In this document: piece by piece, positions 1 through 8,173 of the stretch
Layout of the letters: each line of letters opens with the position of its first letter
Position numbering within the stretch: position 1 is the stretch's first letter
Assembly: GCA_016219985.1 (NCBI GenBank)
Contig: JACRJO010000009.1
Location: forward strand, 62,001-126,000
Length of the DNA stretch: 64,000 bases
Reading direction: 5' to 3'
Origin: Sphingobacteriales bacterium
Lineage (GTDB): Bacteria; Bacteroidota; Bacteroidia; Chitinophagales; Chitinophagaceae
Translations under genes and position numbers: made by a program
The notes under the pieces: model-generated
What the model saw: only the letters and a program-made list of their open reading frames with translations
What the model was told of the DNA's origin: nothing
The model's database searches: none

Positions 1-1
1 T

Positions 2-502
2 GCCCATGTGATCAATGCCATGCGGATTTGTCCCAAACTGATCATCGGGCGGATCCATGGCCGCTGTGTGGGCGGTGGTGTGGGACTGGCTGCCGCGGTG
101 GATTATGCCATTGCCACCGAAGCAGCGGAAATCAAACTGAGCGAACTGGCGGTGGGCATCGGGCCCTTTGTCGTGGGACCGGCCGTGGAAAGAAAGATCG
201 GGATGTCGGCCTATTCGCAATTAGCCATTGACGCCACCCGCTGGCGCAGTGCGGAATGGGCCCGGAAAAGAGGTTTGTATGCCGAGCTCTACAATACCGT
301 GGAAGATATGGATGAAGCGATCAGCCGGATTGCCTACCTGCTCGTTCATTCCAGTCCTGAAGCCATGGCCGAAATGAAAAAAGTGTTCTGGAAGGGAACC
401 GAACACTGGGATAAACTGCTGCTTGAAAGAGCTGCGATCAGCGGCCGGCTGGTATTGAGCGATTTTACCAGGGACGCCATTGAAACCTTTAAAAAGAAAT
501 AG
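2..502 (+). CDS. Enoyl-CoA hydratase/isomerase family protein (5' truncated by window edge)
   Basis: This is the C-terminal two thirds of a crotonase-fold protein; the reading frame is already open at the window start, so the true start lies upstream. The oxyanion-hole stretch GGGVGLAAAVDYAIA is visible, followed by SELAVGIGP, which corresponds to the first catalytic-glutamate region of the family. The next region reads VVGPAVERKIG instead of the usual glycine-rich PGAGGTQRL, resembling methylglutaconyl-CoA hydratase-like members more than the classical beta-oxidation hydratase. That assignment is an inference; the family call is firm but the substrate is not. The stop codon TAG overlaps the GTG start of the next gene by one base, so the two genes are probably co-transcribed and translationally coupled. 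Confidence 0.9.
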   Translation, partial: AHVINAMRICPKLIIGRIHGRCVGGGVGLAAAVDYAIATEAAEIKLSELAVGIGPFVVGPAVERKIGMSAYSQLAIDATRWRSAEWARKRGLYAELYNTVEDMDEAISRIAYLLVHSSPEAMAEMKKVFWKGTEHWDKLLLERAAISGRLVLSDFTRDAIETFKKK

Positions 503-1137
503 TGCAACGGTTCGACGCAACCAATTTTCACCTCTTTTGTGATAAACTTTCCCGCCGGGACAAAGACCTGAAAGCCGTGATCCGGCAATACGGCTACCCC
601 CCGATGTGGACGCGGCCGGCCAGTTTTCAATCCTTGGTACTGTTCATTCTCGAACAGCAGGTTTCCCTGGCCTCGGCCTATGCCGCCTTTAAAAAGCTAA
701 AAGAAAAAATTGGCTATATAACCCCCGTTAAATTGCTGGCCTTATCCGACGAAGAAATGCGGGCCTGTTATTTTACCCGGCAAAAAGCAGGCTATGCCCG
801 GGGAATCGCCGACGCTATACAGAAGAGGCAGGTCAGCCTCCGCAAACTGGGCGCCCTGAAGGACGATGATGTGAGGGCGGCATTAATACAACTGAAAGGC
901 ATCGGGCACTGGACCGTGGATGTGTACCTGATGCATGCCCTGCAGCGCACCGATCTTTTTCCATTGGGGGATATCGCCCTGGTGAACAGTTTAAAAGAAG
1001 TGAAAAAGCTGCCTCCACATATATCCAAAGAAGAAATGTTGTCCATCGCGGAACCCTGGCGGCCCTACCGTACCATCGCGGCGATGATCTTGTGGCACGC
1101 GTATATAATCAGGAGAGGGATAAAAATACAGGGCTAA
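502..1137 (+). CDS. DNA-3-methyladenine glycosylase II-like (HhH-GPD superfamily)
   Basis: A 211-residue base-excision-repair glycosylase of the HhH-GPD superfamily, expected to remove alkylated purines from DNA. The helix-hairpin-helix is seen as LKGIGHWTVD (about residues 131-140), and the conserved catalytic aspartate is D157 in FPLGDIAL. No lysine sits at the bifunctional glycosylase/lyase position and there is no C-terminal iron-sulfur cysteine cluster, so it looks monofunctional and AlkA-like, not Nth- or MutY-like. The length matches compact AlkA homologues lacking the N-terminal domain of the E. coli enzyme. The start is GTG, sharing its G with the preceding TAG stop; no better ATG lies ahead of the conserved part. 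Confidence 0.88.
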   Translation: MQRFDATNFHLFCDKLSRRDKDLKAVIRQYGYPPMWTRPASFQSLVLFILEQQVSLASAYAAFKKLKEKIGYITPVKLLALSDEEMRACYFTRQKAGYARGIADAIQKRQVSLRKLGALKDDDVRAALIQLKGIGHWTVDVYLMHALQRTDLFPLGDIALVNSLKEVKKLPPHISKEEMLSIAEPWRPYRTIAAMILWHAYIIRRGIKIQG

Positions 1138-1263
1138 GAGCTAAAAAGACTGTTTCACCCCTCCCACCTTCATTAAAACTTCGGCCGGCAGGCCAGGCTT
1201 CCTGTAAACAAAAATTAAACCCCGGCATGAAGATTACCTGAAATTGTAAACGGGAAATACAAA

Positions 1264-1760
1264 CGCATGGATTACGTTTTTTTCCTTACCCCGGGTTGCA
1301 CCCGGGGCCATTATTATTCAGCCCCTTCAGGGCTGGAAATGTATATGGGAAACCCTTTTATCGCGGGTCAATATTTTAAAATACCCATGTGTTGATCATC
1401 AGAATCTGTCAACGCGTACAACAACCTGAATGGATTACGCCTTGAATATCTTTACCCGGGTTGCACCCGGGGCCATTATTATTCAGCCCCTTCAGGGCTG
1501 GAAATGTATATGGGGACTCCCATTATTCGCGGGTCAATATTTTAAAATACCCATGTGTTGATCATCAGAATCTGTCAACGCGTACAACAACCTGAATGGA
1601 TTACGCCTTGAATATCTTTACCCGGGTTGCACCCGGGGCTATTGTTATTCAGCCCCTTCAGGGCTGTAAATGTATACGGGGACTCCCATTATTCGCGGGT
1701 CAATATTTTAAAATACCCATGTGTTGATTATCATAATCTGTTATCGGGCTCCACAGCCTG
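1264..1760. repeat. Tandem repeat: three 166-bp units rich in palindromes
   Basis: Three head-to-tail units lie at about 1264-1428, 1429-1594 and 1595-1760. They are nearly identical in their centres and diverge at the outer edges. Each unit carries three inverted repeats: CCCGGGT-TGC-ACCCGGG, CAGCCC-CTTCA-GGGCTG, and a stem built on TATTTTAAAATA flanked by GGG and CCC. There is no open reading frame of note across 1138-1849, so this array explains most of that 712-bp gap. The remainder (1138-1263 and 1761-1822) shows nothing recognisable. The architecture resembles REP-type palindromic elements; no RAYT transposase is present in the window. Confidence 0.9.
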
Positions 1761-1822
1761 GAAAAATTAATCTATTCACAGTGCATTCAATAATGATGAG
1801 GATAACCATATAATGCAGTCAC

Positions 1823-1837
1823 AACCCCGGAGGGGTT
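1823..1837. repeat. Short palindrome AACCCC-GGA-GGGGTT
   Basis: A perfect 6-bp stem with a 3-nt loop, 12 nt past the stop codon of the minus-strand macro-domain gene. It could fold in that gene's 3' UTR and stabilise or end the transcript, but no T-tract follows, so it is not called a terminator. Similar AACCCC/GGGGTT hairpins are typical REP-like elements in this phylum (inference). Confidence 0.5.
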
Positions 1838-1849
1838 CAACAGAAACAA

Positions 1850-2395
1850 CTAATATTCTTTATTCATTGCGGCCTGTACCCATTGATAATTCTCCTCATC
1901 AAAACAAACAAAAATCACGCTGATAGCCGCCTGCTGATCCGACAGGAAAGAACGTACTGCCTGAACGGCTATGACCGCTGCCCTGTCTTTGGGAAAATGA
2001 TAAACCCCCGTGCTGATATTCGGAAAGGCCACCGTACGGCAGTGATGATCCACGGCAAGTTGAAGGGAATTCCGGTAACAGGAAGCCAGTTTTTCTTCTT
2101 CCCCCTGCTTTCCTCCATTCCAGACTGGTCCGACGGTATGGATCACATATTTCGCCGGCAGGTTTCCGGCGCCCGTAATAACCGCTTCTCCCGTTTTGCA
2201 TCCTCCCTGGCGGGCAATGATTTTTCTGCAATCTTCGAGTATGGCGGGTCCGCCGGCACGATGAATAGCGCCATCCACCCCTCCTCCGCCCAATAAGGAA
2301 GTATTGGCGGCATTTACGATAGCATCAGCCTCCATACGGGTGATATCTGCTTTGATGGCTTTTATCTTCACTGACGATGATTCTTTCATAAACAT
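1850..2395 (-). CDS. Macro-domain protein, putative O-acetyl-ADP-ribose deacetylase
   Basis: A 181-residue single macro domain. The ADP-ribose-binding signature [19 protein letters not shown] (about residues 24-42) contains the catalytic-type N-A-A-N and G-G-G-V-D residues of the MacroD/YmdB class, and the second phosphate loop is seen as [10 protein letters not shown]. Members hydrolyse O-acetyl-ADP-ribose and remove mono-ADP-ribose from proteins. The length is usual for the class. Two in-frame ATGs at the start (MFMKES) leave a two-residue ambiguity. It lies downstream of fabG on the same strand, 100 bp away, with a heptad repeat array between, so it is not clearly in an operon with it. Confidence 0.92.
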   Translation of the reverse strand: MFMKESSSVKIKAIKADITRMEADAIVNAANTSLLGGGGVDGAIHRAGGPAILEDCRKIIARQGGCKTGEAVITGAGNLPAKYVIHTVGPVWNGGKQGEEEKLASCYRNSLQLAVDHHCRTVAFPNISTGVYHFPKDRAAVIAVQAVRSFLSDQQAAISVIFVCFDEENYQWVQAAMNKEY

Positions 2396-2436
2396 TGAGA
2401 ATTACCGTTCTGCAAATAATGTTCAGGGGTTAATAA

Positions 2437-2471
2437 TTTTCAATGCTCAATTCTCAATTTTCAATTTTCAA
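2437..2471. repeat. Period-7 degenerate tandem array, unit TTTTCAA, 5 units
   Basis: Units read TTTTCAA, TGCTCAA, TTCTCAA, TTTTCAA, TTTTCAA: a constant TCAA with variable leading bases. It lies 25 bp past the fabG stop codon (minus strand). It is one of nine such arrays in the window, all close behind genes. Confidence 0.8.
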
Positions 2472-2495
2472 TAGTCGTTAACTACCCGGGAAGGA

Positions 2496-3251
2496 TTATA
2501 TATTCAGCCCCCCGCAGACGCTGATCGTCTGCCCGGTTACATAGGAGCCCATCTCAGAGGCAAGGAACAATGTTACATTGGCAATATCTTCCGTAGTGGC
2601 GAAGCGGCCCAGGGGGATACCGGCTTTGTATTTATCGGCCGCTTCCCCTTCCTTCAGGTAACTGGTCATATCGGTTTCCACAAATCCCGGGGCGATAGCG
2701 TTGCAGCGGATATTGCGGCTGCCTAACTCTTTGGCCACGGATTTGGTAAACCCGATGATACCTGCCTTGGAAGCCGCATAACTGCTTTGCCCCGCATTCC
2801 CGATCTCCCCGATAATGGAACTCATATTGATGATCACCCCGGATTTCGCTTTCATCATCGGGCGGATCACCTGCTTGGTCATATAGAACACGCTGTTCAG
2901 GTTCACCTGGATCACATCGTTCCATTGTTCCGGGCTCATGCGGAGCAATAAATTATCCTTGGAAATACCAGCGTTATTTACACAAATATCCACGGCACCG
3001 AATTCCTTCAGGACATCGTTGACAAAGGCTTCGCACTGGGCAAAATCCCCGGCGTTGCTTTTATAGGCCTTTGCCTTTACGCCCATTGCAGTCAGCCGGG
3101 CTTCAAGCGCCGCGGCTTTTTCCGCACTGCTGTCACTGACATAAGTAAAGGCTACATTCGCGCCCTGTTCGGCAAATTTTACAGCAATCCCTTCCCCGAT
3201 TCCGCGGGCGGCGCCGGTCACAATTGCTACTTTCCCTGCGAGTAATTTCAT
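2496..3251 (-). CDS. fabG: 3-oxoacyl-[acyl-carrier-protein] reductase (SDR family)
   Basis: A 251-residue short-chain dehydrogenase with the NADP(H)-binding motif TGAARGIGEG (residues 12-21), the NNAG motif (92-95) and the catalytic triad Ser145, Tyr158 and Lys162. The C-terminal end YVTGQTISVCGG is the usual FabG cofactor/tetramer segment (TGQT.xVdGG), with Cys where Asp is common. FabG reduces 3-oxoacyl-ACP in the elongation cycle of fatty acid synthesis in the cytoplasm. It stands alone here and not in a fab cluster; the nearest gene, 84 bp downstream in window coordinates, encodes a GH3-family protein on the same strand and would precede it in transcription. Other SDR specificities cannot be excluded, but length and motifs fit FabG closely. 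Confidence 0.85.
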   Translation of the reverse strand: MKLLAGKVAIVTGAARGIGEGIAVKFAEQGANVAFTYVSDSSAEKAAALEARLTAMGVKAKAYKSNAGDFAQCEAFVNDVLKEFGAVDICVNNAGISKDNLLLRMSPEQWNDVIQVNLNSVFYMTKQVIRPMMKAKSGVIINMSSIIGEIGNAGQSSYAASKAGIIGFTKSVAKELGSRNIRCNAIAPGFVETDMTSYLKEGEAADKYKAGIPLGRFATTEDIANVTLFLASEMGSYVTGQTISVCGGLNI

Positions 3252-3335
3252 AAACGGTATTTAAATATTTGACAAAAGAAAGAAAATATTCGCAAACCCG
3301 GTCTTTGCCCTTTTCCGGGTTTACCCTGCACCGGG

Positions 3336-4841
3336 TTATTGAATCGCCAGGATCTCCTCGAGGTATTTCCGTTCATTGCTCAGCCGGGGTACTTTATGCT
3401 GCCCGCCGAGCTTGCCCCTGCTTTGCAGCCATTCGGCAAACACACCCTTCCGCAATGAATGCACCACAGGCGGGCCCAGGGCAATGCTTTTGTATCGTTT
3501 GGCCTCATAATCGCTGTTGATACTCTTCAGGGCGGTATCGAGTTCACAGGTAAACGCTGCCAGGTCGGCCGGCTCCTGCTCAAATTCAATCAGCCATTCA
3601 TGCGCCCCGTTCGCGTTATCCGAAAAATAAACCGGCGCGGCGGTATAATCATTCACCACCGTCCCTGTTTTTTCAGCAGCCATGGCAATGGCTTTATCCG
3701 TATTGTCCACGATGACTTCCTCGCCAAACGCATTGATATAATGTTTAAGACGGCCCGACACTTTCACCCGGTAGGGACGCAGGGAGGTAAACTGCACCGT
3801 ATCTCCCACGAGGTAGCGCCAGAGTCCGCCGTTGGTACTGATCACCAGCGCATAGTTCCGGCCCAATTCCACATCCGGCAGGCCCACGGTCTGCGGTTTG
3901 CGCTTCCCGTATTCACTCACCGGCATAAATTCCATGAAGATCCCGTGATCGGTAAACAGGAGCATTCCTTCCTGTCCCGGCTGATCCTGCGCGGCAAAAA
4001 AGCCCTCACTGGCATTGTACATCTCCAGGTAATTGATCTCCTTCCCGATGATCTTCCGGAATTGCTCACGGTATGGAGTAAACGAAACACCGCCGTGCAT
4101 ATAGAGTTCCAGGGAAGGCCAGACCTCGCTCATGGTTTTCTTCCCGGTCATTTCCAGTATCCGCTTGAACAATACCAGGGTCCAGGTGGGCACCCCGGAG
4201 ATCGATGTAACATGCTCGTGAATCGTATTCTCCGCCAGTTTTTCGATCTTGCTTTCCCATTCATCCATCAGGGCAATGCTGAGATCGGGGGTGCGCAGCC
4301 AATGCCCCCAGAAAGGGGAGTTTTGCAGCAATACGGCACTGAGGTCGCCGTATTGTGCATCATTGTTCATGGGGTTAATATTGTGACTTCCGCCGATGAC
4401 CAGCCCCTTGCCCGTAAGCAGGTTGGAATCGGGGTTAAACTGGTAATAAAGAGACAATACATCTTTGGAGGCTTTGTAATGCCCGTCCTGCAGGCTTTCC
4501 TCGCTGATGGGAATAAATTTGCTTTTATCACTGGTGGTGCCGCTGCTTTTAGCAAACCAATAGATCGGCGTATTCCAGAGTATATTCTGTTCCCCCTGCA
4601 TGATCCGCTCGATATAGGGTTTTATATCATCGTATTCATGGATGGGAACCGCTTCCTTGAAGGCTTTAATATTGAAGAGTTGTGAAAAATTGTATTTCCG
4701 GCCGAATTCCGTGTACTGGGCGGATGTGACCAGGTCCTGCAGTACCTCGCGCTGCGCCTCCAGGGGGTTGTTTTTCCAGGCTTCAATACGCCAGAGCCGC
4801 ATGCGGGCCAGGGAGGATATGGCGGGACTGAGCAATTTCAT
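3336..4841 (-). CDS. GH3 auxin-responsive promoter family protein (acyl-acid amido synthetase-like)
   Basis: A 501-residue protein of the GH3 family, which belongs to the adenylate-forming ANL-type enzymes; plant members join amino acids to hormone carboxylates through an acyl-adenylate. Recognisable segments are FAKSSGTTSDKSKFIP (about residues 90-106, the ATP phosphate loop), the GGVSFTPYR and EMYNASEGFFA region (about 255-290) that binds the adenylate, and LWRYLVGDTVQF (about 340). Bacterial members are widespread in Bacteroidota, but their substrates are mostly unknown; I do not assign one. There is no signal peptide, so it is cytoplasmic. A separate dispersed repeat element lies upstream, between it and the DUF2490 gene. 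Confidence 0.85.
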   Translation of the reverse strand: MKLLSPAISSLARMRLWRIEAWKNNPLEAQREVLQDLVTSAQYTEFGRKYNFSQLFNIKAFKEAVPIHEYDDIKPYIERIMQGEQNILWNTPIYWFAKSSGTTSDKSKFIPISEESLQDGHYKASKDVLSLYYQFNPDSNLLTGKGLVIGGSHNINPMNNDAQYGDLSAVLLQNSPFWGHWLRTPDLSIALMDEWESKIEKLAENTIHEHVTSISGVPTWTLVLFKRILEMTGKKTMSEVWPSLELYMHGGVSFTPYREQFRKIIGKEINYLEMYNASEGFFAAQDQPGQEGMLLFTDHGIFMEFMPVSEYGKRKPQTVGLPDVELGRNYALVISTNGGLWRYLVGDTVQFTSLRPYRVKVSGRLKHYINAFGEEVIVDNTDKAIAMAAEKTGTVVNDYTAAPVYFSDNANGAHEWLIEFEQEPADLAAFTCELDTALKSINSDYEAKRYKSIALGPPVVHSLRKGVFAEWLQSRGKLGGQHKVPRLSNERKYLEEILAIQ

Positions 4842-4915
4842 TATTGGGGCAAGATAAAATTATTTACCTGAACTTGACACAGGCCCGGCGGAGGAAGACT
4901 GTTGTTTTATCCCTT

Positions 4916-5016
4916 ATACCGACGAGACATTAAAATTACATGGATCGGCCGGTGCTAATGTCTGTCGGTATAATACCGGGAATAATCACTGCAAAACTAA
5001 TGTCTGAAAGGTATTA
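4916..5016 (+). repeat. Dispersed 101-bp hairpin element, copy A
   Basis: It begins ATACCGACGAGACATT and is answered at 4957-4971 by AATGTCTGTCGGTAT, giving a 15-bp stem with one bulged base and a loop that differs from copy B. The second arm then takes part in a perfect palindrome CGGTATAATACCG (4966-4978). The tail ends AACTAATGTCTGAAAGGTATTA and runs into the stop codon of the minus-strand DUF2490 gene (5014-5016). Copy B is at 53481-53581 in the same orientation; the right-hand 60 bases are almost identical. Confidence 0.88.
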
Positions 5017-5781
5017 TTTCTTTGATTTTTTGCCGAAGGACGGGCTATAATACACAAAGAGGCGGAAAGTATGATTTAAATCATACTCATACCCGGATCT
5101 CTTTTGCTGGTATACCCGCATATAGCCCAAATCAAAGCTGAGTGCAGGGCTCAGTTGTTCCCGGATCCCCCAAAAAAGCCGGTTTTGGTCAAAGGTATTA
5201 TAGACAATCTCCTTCCCGAACTGGAGCAGGAGCTCGTCGGACACACTGATGGCCGGGAGGTTTTTCTTTTTGAACACGGGAATATTCAGGCTAAGCAGGT
5301 ACCGGAGCCGGTTGCTGAAGCGGTGCTGGCCGGTAAACTGATCATTCGCGATCTTTTGCTGCCAGCGCTGTTCATTGCGGATGCGCTGGACCACCGCGAC
5401 CTTCTTCCACGCAGAACTGTATTGAAGTTGCTGGTAGATCCTGTTTTCATGGGCAACGGTATGCCAGTCCTTCGTAACCGGGTAAGCCCATAAATGACCA
5501 TATCCCAGCGCCACAGAAAGATTTTTATCAATACTGTACTGAATGCCGGCCCGGGCAAAATAAAAATTGTTATCCGCCAGGAAATGATTCCGGCGGGTGT
5601 GAATATCGGCGAGCAGCGCCCAGTGACCGGACAATTTAATGACCGAATTGACCGAGAACCAGGACTGGGACTGTTTATTGACTGTTTTGCTTTGCGCCCG
5701 GAGGGAATTCCCGCCAGGGGATAAGAGCAGGAATAAAGTGACCACTACCACAGCATCCGGGGCTGATCTGCGCATTTTCAT
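5014..5781 (-). CDS. DUF2490 family outer-membrane beta-barrel protein
   Basis: A 255-residue protein with an N-terminal signal peptide (MKMRRSAPDAVVVVTLFLLL, cleavage near LRAQS). The rest alternates short hydrophobic/aromatic strands (for example HWALLADIHTRR, NLSVALGYGHLW, KVAVVQRIRNEQRW, LSFDLGYMRVYQQ) as in DUF2490 proteins, which are predicted small beta-barrels of unknown function in Bacteroidota. The C-terminal RLFVYYSP is a plausible last strand. A TAATTTTG promoter box lies 4 nt before the start. It stands 79 bp downstream of the adenosine deaminase gene on the same strand. The fold is an inference from the family; no function is proposed. Confidence 0.8.
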   Translation of the reverse strand: MKMRRSAPDAVVVVTLFLLLSPGGNSLRAQSKTVNKQSQSWFSVNSVIKLSGHWALLADIHTRRNHFLADNNFYFARAGIQYSIDKNLSVALGYGHLWAYPVTKDWHTVAHENRIYQQLQYSSAWKKVAVVQRIRNEQRWQQKIANDQFTGQHRFSNRLRYLLSLNIPVFKKKNLPAISVSDELLLQFGKEIVYNTFDQNRLFWGIREQLSPALSFDLGYMRVYQQKRSGYEYDLNHTFRLFVYYSPSFGKKSKK

Positions 5782-5785
5782 AGGG

Positions 5786-5793
5786 CAAAATTA
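5786..5793 (-). promoter_or_regulatory. Bacteroidota -7 box TAATTTTG before the DUF2490 gene
   Basis: TAATTTTG ends 4 nt before the ATG at 5781, matching the TAnnTTTG consensus of the Bacteroidota primary sigma factor. With the usual distance the transcript would start at or next to the ATG. Confidence 0.6.
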
Positions 5794-5860
5794 CAAAAAC
5801 CCTGCCCGCAGCCTATGACGAAAATTACATATTACTGTCAAAAAACCTGATTATGATCTG

Positions 5861-6853
5861 CTAACAGTTGTTATACGCTTCCAGCAATTGCCGCTTCAGC
5901 TCTTCCTTCATGGTTGAACTGGTAAATGAATGCCGGACCGCTTCCAGGTTACAGCGCAGAAAATGTCCTTTTGCCCATTGAAAGGTGTCCTGCAGCAACG
6001 TGTATTCGGAGGACAGGGTTACCGGCGTTACAGTACGGCAGTCGGTATTAACACTCATTGACACCCCGTGCCGGTAGATCTTATCGGCTGCATGCTGGCG
6101 GATTGTTTCGAAAATATTGGTTTGTATATTACTCGTAGGACAGACCTCGAGGTGTATATCTTCCTTTTTCAGGAAGTCCAGCAGCTTTTCATCCTCCGCT
6201 GACCTCACTCCATGCCCGATCCGCGTGGGATGAAAATGTTCCAGGGTTTCCCATACGCTTTCCGGGCCCTTAGCCTCCCCGGCATGGGAGGTGCAGGAAA
6301 TATGATTCTCTTTGGCAAACTGAAAAGCTTTCACATGCGCGACAATGGGAAAGCCTGCTTCGTCACCGGCGATATCAAAGGCCAGCACATGGGTTCCTTT
6401 GAATTGCTGTACCAGTTCCACCGTCTGCATACTTTGCTGTTCTGTAAAATGCCGGAGGGTGCATAAGATCAACCCGGCCTGTACACCCGTCTGCTGTATC
6501 CCTTCTGTCACTGCCTCATTTACGGCCTGTACCACTTCAACCGGTCTCAGTCCTTTGGTAATATGGAGCAGGGGGGCAAAGCGGATCTCTGCATAGATCA
6601 CCCCGTCGGCCTTCAGCTGTTCAAAGAGATCGAGGGTTACCAGCCGCAACTGTTCTTTGGTCTGCATCAGTTCAAATCCCTTTACAGCCCGCGTCAGGTA
6701 ATCCACCAGGTCGGTGCATTTGGGGGGCGCCACAAAAGAATGGCAATACGCTTCATAAGTAACGGAAGGGTCCAGTTGCTGTACCACTTTATAACTCAGG
6801 CTGCAGTCGAGGTGCAGGTGCAGTTCAATCTTTGGGAGTTGACGATAATCCAT
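5861..6853 (-). CDS. add: Adenosine deaminase family protein
   Basis: About 330 residues in the amidohydrolase fold; it converts adenosine to inosine in purine salvage. The metal motif HLHLD is near the N-terminus (ELHLHLDCSL), followed by TSHAGE with the catalytic glutamate, RIGHG, and the metal-binding aspartate in SVNTDCR. The last motif is NTD-C-R instead of the eukaryotic/E. coli-type NTDDP; the NTDxR form is known from other bacterial deaminases. The open frame extends 19 codons further to 6910, but those codons come from a repeat (6893-7017), and the family start is MDYRQLPKIELHLH, so 6853 is chosen. Adenine deaminase or aminodeoxyfutalosine deaminase are possible alternatives within the same family. 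Confidence 0.85.
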   Translation of the reverse strand: MDYRQLPKIELHLHLDCSLSYKVVQQLDPSVTYEAYCHSFVAPPKCTDLVDYLTRAVKGFELMQTKEQLRLVTLDLFEQLKADGVIYAEIRFAPLLHITKGLRPVEVVQAVNEAVTEGIQQTGVQAGLILCTLRHFTEQQSMQTVELVQQFKGTHVLAFDIAGDEAGFPIVAHVKAFQFAKENHISCTSHAGEAKGPESVWETLEHFHPTRIGHGVRSAEDEKLLDFLKKEDIHLEVCPTSNIQTNIFETIRQHAADKIYRHGVSMSVNTDCRTVTPVTLSSEYTLLQDTFQWAKGHFLRCNLEAVRHSFTSSTMKEELKRQLLEAYNNC

Positions 6854-6892
6854 AATACATTTTCGGTAGTCACGCTTCGGTACGTCCGCCTT

Positions 6893-7191
6893 CGGCGGCC
6901 TACTCAGCATGACAGGAGCATTTTCTTTCTTCGTACATTCTTTCTACGACAGAAAGGAACAGCAAATAAACGGAAATTATCAGGAATGAAGACCAGAGAG
7001 GATATTTTTTATGATTTCTGATTCCCGGAAAAAGGATTTATTCACTCAATGCGGTCATTGTTCCGAAGGGCGGCCTGCTCAGCGTGACAGGGGCATTTTC
7101 TTTCTTCGTACATTCTTTCTACGACAGAAAGGAACAGCAATTAAACGGAAATCATCAGGAATGAAGACCAGAGAGGATATTTTTTTTGAAT
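6893..7191. repeat. Direct repeat pair, about 120 bp each, spaced 175 bp
   Basis: Copies at about 6893-7017 and 7068-7191 share a core starting TTTTCTTTCTTCGTACATTC and ending AGACCAGAGAGGATATTTTTT, with only a few mismatches. Inside the core TTTCTTTCT and AGAAAGGAA flank CGTA/TACG, forming an imperfect hairpin of about 13 pairs. The 457-bp gap between the adenosine deaminase start (6853) and the lptB stop (7311) holds nothing else recognisable except a heptad array at its right end. Confidence 0.85.
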
Positions 7192-7293
7192 TTCGTTCCG
7201 GAATGCCGGCTCTTTAACCCAAAGAAAACGGCCGGTCTTAAAAGTGAAGATTCATGCAAAAAAATCTATCTGCTTCTTTTCCCCGGATCCGGG

Positions 7294-7326
7294 CTAACGA
7301 CTAAAGACTCCTAACTATCGACTGCT
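7294..7326. repeat. Period-7 array, unit GACTANN, overlapping the lptB stop
   Basis: Units GACTAAA, GACTCCT, AACTATC, GACTGCT follow at exact 7-bp steps. The array runs through the lptB stop codon (7311-7313) into its last codons, so the C-terminal end of LptB (AVDS) is encoded by repeat sequence. Confidence 0.75.
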
Positions 7327-8084
7327 GTCTTCGCTTCTTCATGCAGCCAATCCTTTCTTTTCAATTCGAAGTTTCTGCCGAGGTATAGTTTCCGTACCTG
7401 CTCATCTTCGGCCAGTTCTTCCGCAGTGCCGTGTTTGAAGATCTTTCCTTCGATCAGCAGGTAGGCGCGGTCGCAGATGGAAAGGGTTTCCGTTACATTA
7501 TGGTCCGTGATCAGGATCCCGATATTCTTGTATTTGAGTTTGGCCACGATCGCCTGAATATCTTCCACCGCGATGGGGTCAATACCGGCAAAAGGCTCAT
7601 CTAACAAAATAAACTTGGGGTCCACGGATAAGGCCCGGGCTATTTCCGTTCTCCTTCTCTCCCCGCCGCTCAGCACATCCCCATTGCTTTTGCGCACATG
7701 CTGCAGGCGGAATTCATTCAGCAGGGATTCCAGTTTCTCCCGTTGCTGCTGTTTAGTCAGTTTGGTCATCTCCAGCACCGCCGAGATATTGTCTTCCACG
7801 CTCAGCTTACGGAACACGGATGCCTCCTGCGGCAGGTAACCGATCCCCATCTGGGCCCTCTTGTACATGGGCAGGGACGTGATATCCTGGTCATTCAGGA
7901 ACACTTTGCCTTCATCCGGCTTCACCAGTCCCACCACCTGGTAAAAAGAAGTGGTCTTCCCGGCGCCATTGGGTCCCAGCAAACCCACGATCTCCCCCTG
8001 CTTCACTTCAAAGGAGACATGGTTGACCACGGTGCGGCTGCCGTATTTCTTTACAAGCTCTTCGGTGCGTATGGTAACTGCCAT
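7311..8084 (-). CDS. lptB: LPS export ABC transporter ATP-binding protein
   Basis: A 257-residue ABC ATPase with Walker [10 protein letters not shown] (residues 37-45), signature LSGGERRR (138-145), Walker B FILLDEP with Glu163, D-loop AGID and switch His195 (TDHNVT). The spacing and the sequence [13 protein letters not shown] are typical of LptB, the cytoplasmic motor that with LptF/LptG extracts lipopolysaccharide from the inner membrane. The neighbouring lptA/lptC/lptFG genes are absent, as is common in Bacteroidota. A TATTTTTG box stands 5 nt before the ATG. Branched-chain amino-acid LivG/LivF-type ATPases are close relatives, but the motifs favour LptB. Confidence 0.9.
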   Translation of the reverse strand: MAVTIRTEELVKKYGSRTVVNHVSFEVKQGEIVGLLGPNGAGKTTSFYQVVGLVKPDEGKVFLNDQDITSLPMYKRAQMGIGYLPQEASVFRKLSVEDNISAVLEMTKLTKQQQREKLESLLNEFRLQHVRKSNGDVLSGGERRRTEIARALSVDPKFILLDEPFAGIDPIAVEDIQAIVAKLKYKNIGILITDHNVTETLSICDRAYLLIEGKIFKHGTAEELAEDEQVRKLYLGRNFELKRKDWLHEEAKTAVDS

Positions 8085-8089
8085 AGCTG

Positions 8090-8097
8090 CAAAAATA
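8090..8097 (-). promoter_or_regulatory. -7 box TATTTTTG before lptB
   Basis: TATTTTTG lies 5 nt before the lptB ATG, fitting TAnnTTTG and predicting a transcript start at the initiation codon. Confidence 0.6.
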
Positions 8098-8173
8098 AGT
8101 GATCAGCAACAGACCTGCTGCGGGTAATGGGTATTTAACAAACCGGTTAAATCCCTACATTTAATCCGCGTTT

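Noticed and set aside
1264..1760. CRISPR array
   Set aside because: The 166-bp units are contiguous repeats without unique spacers, and there are no cas genes.
3459..4685. A 408-codon plus-strand open frame opposite the GH3-family gene
   Set aside because: It is the antisense shadow of a clearly conserved minus-strand gene and its translation is rich in His, Arg and Phe without domains.
4916..5016. Intrinsic terminator for the DUF2490 gene
   Set aside because: The hairpins are strong but no T-run follows on either strand, and copy B lies in the opposite orientation relative to its neighbouring gene.
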